Below, in pieces: positions 56,868-64,000 of a stretch of 64,000 nt of DNA. The stretch's first letter is position 1. Every line of letters starts with the position of its first letter. This DNA comes from Tuctoria greenei (lineage: Eukaryota > Streptophyta > Magnoliopsida > Poales > Poaceae). The stretch is taken from NCBI GenBank assembly GCA_036927565.1, contig JAYESD010000001.1, positions 275,849,560 through 275,913,559 of the forward strand, written 5' to 3'. Under the pieces are notes generated by a model, which was given only the letters and a program-made list of their open reading frames with translations, made no database searches and had not been told where the DNA came from. The translations under genes were made by a program, and so were the position numbers.

Positions 56868-58563
56868 CTACTGTCCAAATCCAGTCCGCGTGAATTCCCT
56901 TCCCTTTGGCTTCTCTCCATTCTTCCTAAGCAAAACAAGAAAGCACGTGGTTCCACGATCCAGATAAGATGGACATAAGGCCAAGAATGAGTTTACCTGA
57001 TAGTTTAGTTGACATGCACGAGCACGAGTAATCGAACCGAAAACCGGTAGTTGAGTGGGTGTGGATGTATCGATGGTGTTGATGTCCTCATCCTCCTCCT
57101 CTTCTTGTATTTGAGTCGTCCGCGACTCAAGCTCATCTTCTTCTCCCAAATATGGCTTCAAATCTGCAATGTTAAATGTGAGACTGACCCCAAAATCCAT
57201 AGGCAACTCGAGTTTATATGCATTATCATTAATCATTTCTAACACTTTGAATGGACCATCAGCTCGAGGTAATAATTTAGACTTCCTCAAATCAGGAAAC
57301 CTATCCTTTTGCAAATGTAGCCAAACTAAATCACCAGATTCAAAAGTGATAGATTTCTTTCCCTTACTACCAGCAAGTTTGTACTTAGCATTCATGCACT
57401 CTATATTCTTCCTCGTGGTTTCATGCATTTTTAAGATCAATTCAGCCTGATGTTTAGCATCAAAATTTACTCGCTCCATTGAGGGAAGAGGTAATAAATC
57501 AATAGGAGCACGGGGTACAAATCCATAAACAATCTCAAAAGGGCATTTATTAGTACTAGAATGTAGGGAGCGATTATAAGCAAACTCAACATGAGGCAAA
57601 CACTCTTCCCACATTTTTATATATTTTTTAAAAAAAACAGCCCTAAGCATGATAGATAAGCTTCTATTCATAACCTCAGTGTGACCTTCAGTTTGGGGAT
57701 GACAAGTAGTTGAAAATAAAAGCTTAGTCCCCAATTTTACCCATAAAGTTCTCCAAAAATGGCTGAAACATAGCATCACGATCTGAAACTATTGTGTTTA
57801 GCACACCATGCAACCTAACAATCTCTTGGAAAAATAAATCAACAACATGTGTAGCATTATTACTTTTACGACAAGGTATGAAGTGTGCCATTTTAGAAAA
57901 ACTATCCACCACAACAAAGATGTTATCCCTCCCCTTCTTTGTTCTAGGCAGTCCTAAAACAAAGTCCATAGAAATATCCTCCCAAGGCATGCTAGGAATA
58001 GGAAGAGGCATGTAAAAACCATGTGGATTAAGTTGTGACTTAGCTTTTTGTTATGTCGTGCAGCGAGCAACGAAGCGCTCCACGTCTCGCCTCATCCCAG
58101 GCCAAAAGAAATGACCGGCAAGTATGTCCTCCGTCTTTTTCACTCCAAAGTGCCCCATGAGCCCGCCTCCATGCGCTTCCTGTAACAACAACAAACGAAT
58201 GGAGCTAGCTGGAATGCATAGCTTGTTAGCTCTAAACACATACCCATCATTGAGGACAAATTTATTCAACGTTCTTCCCTCTTTACACTTCAGCAATACA
58301 TCTTTGAAATTAGTATTATATTCATATTGACCTTCAGTCGTGTCCAATCCAAAACTTTTAAAGTCGAGTTGAGATAGAAGAGTATAACGTCTAGATAAAG
58401 CATCAGCAATAACATTGTCTTTTCCTTTTTTGTGTTTGATGACATAAGAAAAAGACTCAATAAATTCCATCCACTTAGCATGCCTACAGTTCAGTTTCCC
58501 TTGACTTCTAATATGCTTTAGTGATTCATGATTGGAATGGATAACAAATTCTTTGGTCCACAA
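56868..58563 (-). pseudogene. pol: Element D RNase H end, integrase and polyprotein tail (broken)
   Basis: 58563-58051 has KHKKGKDNVIADALSRR, then the integrase zinc-binding part with EAHGGGLMGHFG and RCTT. The last zinc Cys of the usual RCxxC is a stop here. 58011-57724 has WEDISMDFVLGLPRTKKG and VSDRDAMF with two catalytic Asp. A frameshift near 57725-57780 follows. 57779-56868 continues with TCHPQTEGHTEVMNRSL (catalytic Glu), YKLAGSKGKKS, DLKPYLGEEDELESRTTQIQ and a tail beyond GSITRARACQLNYQV. There are at least three breaks. Confidence 0.85.
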
Positions 58564-58569
58564 ATAATG

Positions 58570-59754
58570 TTACCATGTTTCTAAAGTCCGTACAAGAGCA
58601 TATAATTCCTTACCATAGGTAGAATAATTCAGAACATGCCCACTCATTTTCTCACTAAAATATGCAACATGTTTTCCTTCTTGTAACAAAACACCACCCA
58701 ATACAATACCACTAGCATCACATTCAAGCTCAAAAGTCTTACAAAAATCAGGAAGTTGGAGAAGAGGCGCATGTCTCAACTTATCTTTCAGTATGGTAAA
58801 GGCGTTATCTTGCGTGATGCCCCAAGAAAAGGGCACCCCCTTCTTCGTAAGGTCATGCAATGGATCAGCAATGGTGCTGAAATCCTTCACAAAGCGATGA
58901 TAGAACCCAGCCAGTCCTAGAAAACTTTGCACCTGTGTGATGGTCTTTGGTACAGGCCACCCATGAATAGCCTCCATCTTGGCTTGATCAACTTCAGTTC
59001 CCTGTGGAGTAACAACATAGCCAAGAAAAGAGACTTGATCCGTGCAAAAGGTGCACTTCTCAAGGTTACCAAATAAACGTGTCTCACGTAAAGCATTAAA
59101 AACAGCACATAAGTGATCAAGATGTTCATCTATGGATTTGCTGTAAATCAATATATCATCAAAGTACACAACAACAAATTTTCCAGTGAATGCATGAAAA
59201 ACCTCGTTCATTAATCTCATGAAGGTGCTAGGTGCATTAGTTAACCCAAAAGGCATGACTAACCACTCATATAAATTGAACTTGGTTTTAAATGCAGTTT
59301 TCCATTCATCTCCTAGTTTCATGCGCCACTCAACTTTCGAGAATAAAACAACGCCACTCAATTCATCAAGCATATCATCTAAGCGTGGAATAGGATGACG
59401 ATATCGAATGGTGATATTATTGATTGCTCTACAATCCACACACATACGCCATGATCCATGCTTTTTAGGTACTAGAATAACTGGGATGGCACAAGGACTG
59501 AGAGACTCACGTACATAACCTTTGTCGAGTAGTTCTTGTACTTGGCGTTAAATCTCCTTTGTTTCTTCCGGGTTTGTCCTGTATGGTGCACGGTTGGGCA
59601 ATGAAGCACCGGAAATGAGGTCAATCTGGTGCTCAATCCCTCGATGTGGTGGTAGTCCTGGTGGTACTTCACTTGGTAACACATCAGAATATTCCTGCAA
59701 AATGTTAGCAACAGCAGGAGGCAAAGAATGCTGCATATCGTAAAGGGAAATCAA
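58570..59754 (-). pseudogene. pol: Element D reverse transcriptase, short in-frame loss at the active site
   Basis: 59754-59548 has ANILQEYSDVLPSEVPPGLP then GIEHQIDLISGASLPN, with a stop and a frameshift near 59545. 59445-58570 runs from MCVDCRAINNITIRYRHPIP through FSKVEWRMKLGDEWKTAF. The usual text between FSK and MKLGDEWK is I-D-L-R-S-G-Y-H-Q-I-R, so about ten residues with the first catalytic Asp are missing near 59330. The YFDD box (59155-59166) is intact and RNase H starts at FELECDASGIVLGG. A stop follows TLETW. Confidence 0.85.
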
Positions 59755-60113
59755 AGCATCTTTGCATATGTTGACGGCTGTTATATACCAATTTCATCCA
59801 TCAATTTAACTCAATTATGTGAAGGATTTGTCATTTCTTGCACACATCACCTTTCTATCTAACTCAATTCCACTTGGACTTGGAGAAATATGTGTATGCA
59901 GCATTTTATGCAGGAAATGAGGAAATGTAGAGGGACCAATTCTATAAAATATCATCCCAGCCAATCAGGCGACGACACGTGGCATCTCATGGATCAAATG
60001 GCCCACAAACAGAAGTATCCGAGGAGATCCAACGGTGTATCACCTAGATACATCAAGGGGGCCCACCTGGCATCCACCTGGAGGAAGCACTCCACGTTTG
60101 GAGTGCTGACCAG

Positions 60114-60140
60114 GTCGGCCGAACCAGGGGTTCGGCCGAC
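60114..60140. other. Perfect 12-bp-stem hairpin in the element E LTR
   Basis: GTCGGCCGAACC (60114-60125) and GGTTCGGCCGAC (60129-60140) pair perfectly around a 3-base AGG loop. It lies about 115 bp upstream of the TATA box. It may bind a regulator or be a remnant of a small insertion; nothing more can be read. Confidence 0.7.
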
Positions 60141-60254
60141 CCCTTCCTGGCGCCAAACGCGGTCAAACGACGCATGTTGGCTCCTCCTGGTTTGAAGTAG
60201 TCAATGGTGACTGATTCGCACGCTTTTGGTGGCGGGAACCGACCTCAACACTAG

Positions 60255-60260
60255 TATAAA
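60255..60260 (+). promoter_or_regulatory. TATA box of the element E LTR
   Basis: CTAGTATAAATAGGACCCCC is a strong plant TATA box within the LTR, with the plus orientation of the element. Confidence 0.7.
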
Positions 60261-61582
60261 TAGGACCCCCTACCCCTCACTTCAACACACACCACTTGAG
60301 ATTCATCTCTATTGTATACACTATCATCCATAGTCTTAGAGGAGTTAGGTTGTAGAAAGGAGAGTCTCTAGTCCCAAGTCCAAATTGGGAAAGGAGTAAG
60401 GAGTCTCTCTCTTCCCAATCCTACATTGGGAAAGGTATGGCTCATGTATTATTTCTTGTATTTGTGACTTTATGCATAATAAAGATAGTATCTTTAGTCT
60501 CTACTTATACATATACTTGGGCAAAGCGTTTCTTGTTTGATTGTGGAGTCCACGTATGTGGAAGGTATAACTTCTATGTCTGTTTCATCATGAACATATC
60601 TCATTATCTTAGAACCTATAGACCCTCACTATAGTCTGGTTAATTATAACATAACTAGGTTAGTATGGATAATTATGTTGTGTATCAATATTGGTTCAAT
60701 GATGATTCAATTCATTGCCTTAGGATGGCTTGTGCCTAGGCTCTTAAGGTAATTACTTAATATGCTAGCATGGTGCTAGAATAGCTAAGTAGCATTGGAT
60801 GTCTCATAGACCCACAGATTGAAGAGGTAGGCAGTAGGTGGTGACAGTCCTATCTGTCCTTTGGAATCCTCCAAATTCGGCTATGTCACAAGCTCTTGGC
60901 GGGAGTCGCCCTAGTATTGCTAGGGGTAAGCCCATGCCCGATGTGTTGAACCACATAGCATAAGTATTCACTATTGATCTAGCTTATGGATAATTTGTTT
61001 AGACTAGGTATATGTACAATAGAGCATAGTAGGAGTACCTCCATAACTCTCAACCTTAACTAACCTCTAGGATCCTTTTATCCCCCTTAGACTTGAAAGC
61101 TTTTGTGTGTGTCACACTACCTCCACTATTATTTTATCCATCCTTACTAGATTCTTACCTAGACCTTTCTACCATTTCCACTTGATGATTGTTATATCTC
61201 TTCCCTGCCTTCCTTTGGGATCAAATAAATGACACCCTTGGGAATACTCTTAAGGGGAAATGCTACAATGATATTTCCATGCGCTTGCGAAATTCACTTT
61301 GTGATCCAATAGAACCATTAACAAGCATTTCTGACACATCAGTTGGAGATGTTTAGTTAATGGTGCATAAGAAATACCAACAAGCATTTATGGCGCCGTT
61401 GCCGGGGATGATTTGTTAGTATATCTTAGGAGCCGTCAACAAGCATTTCTTGTGCCGTTGCCGGTGAAGGCAAATAGATATATAACATGACTGAGTGAAT
61501 AGGATAGAACCCTGGGTAGGATTTTAGTAGGATAACCATTCTTTGTTTTCGCATTTTTTTAAATGTGAAAACAGGGTAGTGT

Positions 61583-62779
61583 ATGTCTGGTTTCCGCCCG
61601 CCGGAAAACTTTGTTGAAGATCCCGAATCTCTACTGAGAGATCGACCTTGTGTCGTTACTCCTCATAAGATTCGAGCGGCAAAGCAAGCCAGCATTTCTG
61701 CACCAACAATCCAAACACCAATGGCTCAGAAGACCCTCCGTGAGTTCTCAGCTCCCTCTGCTAACAATGTGCCTATTGGGCCCACTGTTAACACGGGTGA
61801 TGTGAACTTCGAGATCAAATCTTTTCTTATCACTATGGTTCAAGCCAACCCATTCTGTGGGAAGGCTAATGAGGATGCAAGTGCTCACGTGCAACAATTC
61901 CTCGAGATCTGCAGCACTTTTAAGATCAAGGACGTATCTCCGAATGCAGTACGTCTGAGACTGTTCCCGTTCTCTCTCCTTGGGAGAGCGAAACAGTGGT
62001 TCTACGCGAACTGAAGTGATGTAGACACTTGGGAGAAGTGTTCTACGAAATTCCTCGCCAAATTCTTCACATTGGGCAAAACCAATGCTCTACGTGGAAG
62101 GATTTCCAGCTTTCAGCAAGAGCTCAAGGAATCAATTCTCGAGGCATGGGAAAGGCTTCAGGAGTACATCCTAGCCTGTCCCCACCATGGGATGGATGGA
62201 TGGCTCCTTATTCATAATTTCTATAACGGGCTGATCCCATCAGCTCGTGACCATTTGGATGTTGTTGCTGGAGGAGCCTTCCCTTTATTGACGGTGCCAA
62301 AAGCTAAAGATCTTATTGAGAAGATAGTGTCCAACATGGGATGGAACGATGAGTGTTTCCATACCCGACAGCGAGGCATGCACACCTTGAGGGAGGTGGA
62401 CATGATCGCTGCAAAATTGGACCTCCTAATGAAGAAAATTGATGGACAAGCCAGTGGTGAAGTGTCTGGCAATGCCTATACCCTAGACTCTCACATCACG
62501 TGTGAAGTCTGTGGCAACACGGGTCATATGGGCAATGATTGCCCAGAAACTTGTGAGGATGCCCTATACCTCGCCAACAACGGAAATTTCAACAACAACA
62601 ATGGCTATCTTCCAGGAGGTCAAGGGTGGGGTCAACAACACCCATTCTTTCAAGGAGGGTACAACAACAATGGCAACCCTGGAAATCAGCCCAACTTGAG
62701 AGAACTTGCCATTAGCCAGCTCAAGATCAACGATGCCCTATCCAAGAAGCTGTCACCTCGGCATTCAAGAATCAACTAA
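61583..62779 (+). pseudogene. gag: Element E gag (one stop, then frameshift)
   Basis: The frame starts MSGFRPPENFVEDPESLLRD and reads through NPFCGKANEDASAHVQQFLE and LFPFSLLGRAKQWFYAN. A TGA at 62012-62014 stops it. The same frame continues with TKFLAKFFTLGKTNALRGRI, FYNGLIPSARDHLDVVAGG and a zinc knuckle CEVCGNTGHMGNDC (about 62504-62545). An Asn/Gly-rich stretch follows. Near 62750 the frame shifts and stops at 62779. Gag forms the particle of this Athila-like element. Only one nonsense change precedes the shift. Confidence 0.85.
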
Positions 62780-62790
62780 GCTTCAACAAG

Positions 62791-63971
62791 ATGTTGGAGA
62801 CTCAACTGGCACAACTTGCTGCAGTTGTCCCTCCATTGGAAAACAACAGAATTCTGGGGCAGCCAGAAGCCCCAGTGGAGAACGTCAATGCAGTGGTTAT
62901 GAGAGGAGGAAAGACCACTCGTGACCCACCATATCCCACACAAGAAAAGAGGACAACTGAGTCTGAGAAGGAGGATGTCCCAAGTGAATTACTTGGTGAG
63001 AGAATGGCCAAACACTTTGAAGACACCAACTTATTGTCATTCCCTCACAAACAAAGGAAGCCAACAGTGGATGAGCAATTCAACCGTTTTGTTGAGACCA
63101 TCCAAAAGATCCACATCAATGTGCCCTTGATTGATGCGATGCAAGTACCCACTTATGCTCGCTATCTCAGGGACATATTGAACAACAAACGGCCATTGCG
63201 TCAAGCTTACGGAAGACTGCAGTGCAACCATCCTCAATAGGCTTCCTGAAAAGAAAAAGGACCCCAAATGTCCTACCATTTCATGCTCAATTGGGGCTCA
63301 CCACTTTGACAAGGCACTTTGTGATCTGGGAGCAAGTGTCAGTGTGATGCCCAAGGTTGTGTTCGACCAGCTGAACTTCACAAAGCTGACTCCAACACCA
63401 ATGCAGCTACAACTGGCTGACTCTTCAGTCCGTTATCCAGCGGGTATTGCTGAAGACGTCCCGGTGAAGATCCGGTACTGCTTCATACCCGTGGATTTTG
63501 TGACACTGAGAAGGATACACCACTCATTCTTGGGCGCCCATTCCTCAGCACTGCAAAAGCTCGCATAGATGTGGGAGCTGGAGAAATCCACTTCCATATC
63601 AATGGCAAGGAGGAAAAGTTTAACTTTCGGCCAAGATCAGAGCAATGCTCCATGATTCGAATCAAGTATGGGTCGGATGATAAACACATCAGAGAGGTCG
63701 AAGTCACACCTCCAAAGGTGGACTCACTCATTGCATTCATGAGAAAATTAATCTACGAGGAGAATCCGTCATTTTGACCACGCCGATATCCAAAGGCGAC
63801 GAAATCGTCTGGACCTTCCCGAAAGCCCAAGTCCACCAAGCCATCAAAGAAGGAATGGCGGAAGAAGCAAGACAAACTGTCCAGGCCCATCCCTCCGGGC
63901 CCGGATGTGAAATGAAGACGGAGGAATGTCCATCTCATCGGACGGTGGTGAGACCTACGCCAATAGGTTAA
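62791..63971 (+). pseudogene. pol: Element E gag end and protease (broken)
   Basis: 62791-63240 encodes METQLAQLAA-type gag end (MLETQLAQLAAVVPPLENN) and GERMAKHFEDTNLLSFPHK. It leaves the frame near 63205; the correct one goes on with NRLPEKKKDPKCPTISCSIG. The protease centre follows at ALCDLGASVSVMPK, with the catalytic D-L-G-A-S at 63323-63337. The region after VKIR shifts again, and 63571-63777 has GAGEIHFHINGKEEKFNFRP. At 63774-63971 a short frame with KGDEIVWTFPKAQV follows. Protease would release pol enzymes. Confidence 0.8.
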
Positions 63972-64000
63972 ATTGGTAATAATCCCACTTTGTTTTTCTT

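Larger units (their letters stand above)
56226..59768 (-). mobile_element. Element D: Ty3/Gypsy fragment (minus strand)
   Basis: It carries RT, RNase H, integrase and the polyprotein end on the minus strand, then an LTR-like end at TGATAGGATCTTGG (plus, 56226). That end resembles the terminus of the solo LTR at 16830 (both have a CCCAATCTT segment nearby). It is cut at 59768 by element E, so gag, protease and the 5' LTR should lie beyond the window. The DELESRTTQIQ tail shared with the solo LTR suggests the same or a sister family, possibly CRM-like. Confidence 0.7.
59769..61441 (+). repeat. 5' LTR of element E
   Basis: 1673 bp with inverted ends TGTTGACGGCT / AGCCGTCAACA. It contains a TATA box, a strong hairpin, and near its end repeated AACAAGCATTT and GCCGTTGCCGG stretches. 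The other LTR is outside the window, so the borders rest on the ends and on the primer site. The frames at 59890-60195 and 60437-60634 are not supported as genes. Confidence 0.75.
59769..64000 (+). mobile_element. Element E: Athila-like Ty3/Gypsy element, runs off the window
   Basis: The 5' LTR (59769-61441) starts TGTTGACGGCT and ends AGCCGTCAACA. The primer-binding site GTGCCGTTGCCGG follows, a variant of the TGGCGCCGTTGCCGGGG site typical of Athila/Tat elements. Gag and protease follow on the plus strand, both broken. Pol and the 3' LTR must lie to the right. It was inserted into element D at 59768. Confidence 0.85.

Overview
The window is nuclear DNA of a grass (Poaceae). The signs are spliced genes with very GC-rich first exons, Stowaway-type MITEs with TACTCC...GGAGTA ends, and long LTR retrotransposons of grass type, including one with an antisense gene carrying the plant 'putative gypsy type transposon' domain. 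I cannot name the species.

Left part (1-14.6 kb): a gene island with three spliced host genes. These are a cellulose-synthase-like C (CSLC) xyloglucan glucan synthase (2465-5837, +, five exons), a BSD-domain protein (7848-11140, -, three exons), and a plastid-targeted DUF4336 protein (11523-14234, +, six exons, one intron with a GC donor). The BSD and DUF4336 genes diverge from a gap of about 0.38 kb. Only small elements occur here: short MITEs and a SMART/TRIM-like mini-LTR element inside an intron.

Middle part (14.6-50.9 kb): one nest of LTR retrotransposons whose layers can be peeled using target-site duplications (TSDs) read directly. The outermost is a 2.9 kb solo LTR (+, TSD TTACG/ATACG). 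It was split by element A (-, TSD CCGAC), a gag-only element with 3.2 kb LTRs of the same family as the solo LTR. A's 3' LTR was split by element B (-, TSD AATAC), a Ty3/Gypsy element with 0.85 kb LTRs, a degraded gag-pol and a spliced antisense gene. B in turn took a 1.15 kb solo LTR (TSD GGTGG; possibly centromeric-retrotransposon-like) just upstream of the antisense gene. It also took element C (-, TSD GGGAC), a Sirevirus-like Ty1/Copia element inside the antisense gene. C has lost protease, integrase and the start of RT, and its LTRs are full of the palindrome GGACTAGTCC.

Right part (50.9-64 kb): a small intact CLE peptide gene (52750-53124, -) stands alone between transposons. Next is a 5'-truncated LTR of the same family as A (53.5-56.2 kb). 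It is interrupted by a Ty3/Gypsy pol fragment (element D, -), which is itself interrupted by an Athila-like Gypsy element (element E, +). E starts at 59769 and runs off the window.

The host genes do not form a pathway. CSLC makes the xyloglucan backbone in the Golgi, CLE is a secreted signal precursor, and the BSD and DUF4336 proteins have no defined role. All the retrotransposon genes that can be read contain stops, frameshifts, deletions or lost catalytic residues. The most unusual content is the antisense gene of B, the palindrome arrays of C, and the exactly resolvable order of insertions.
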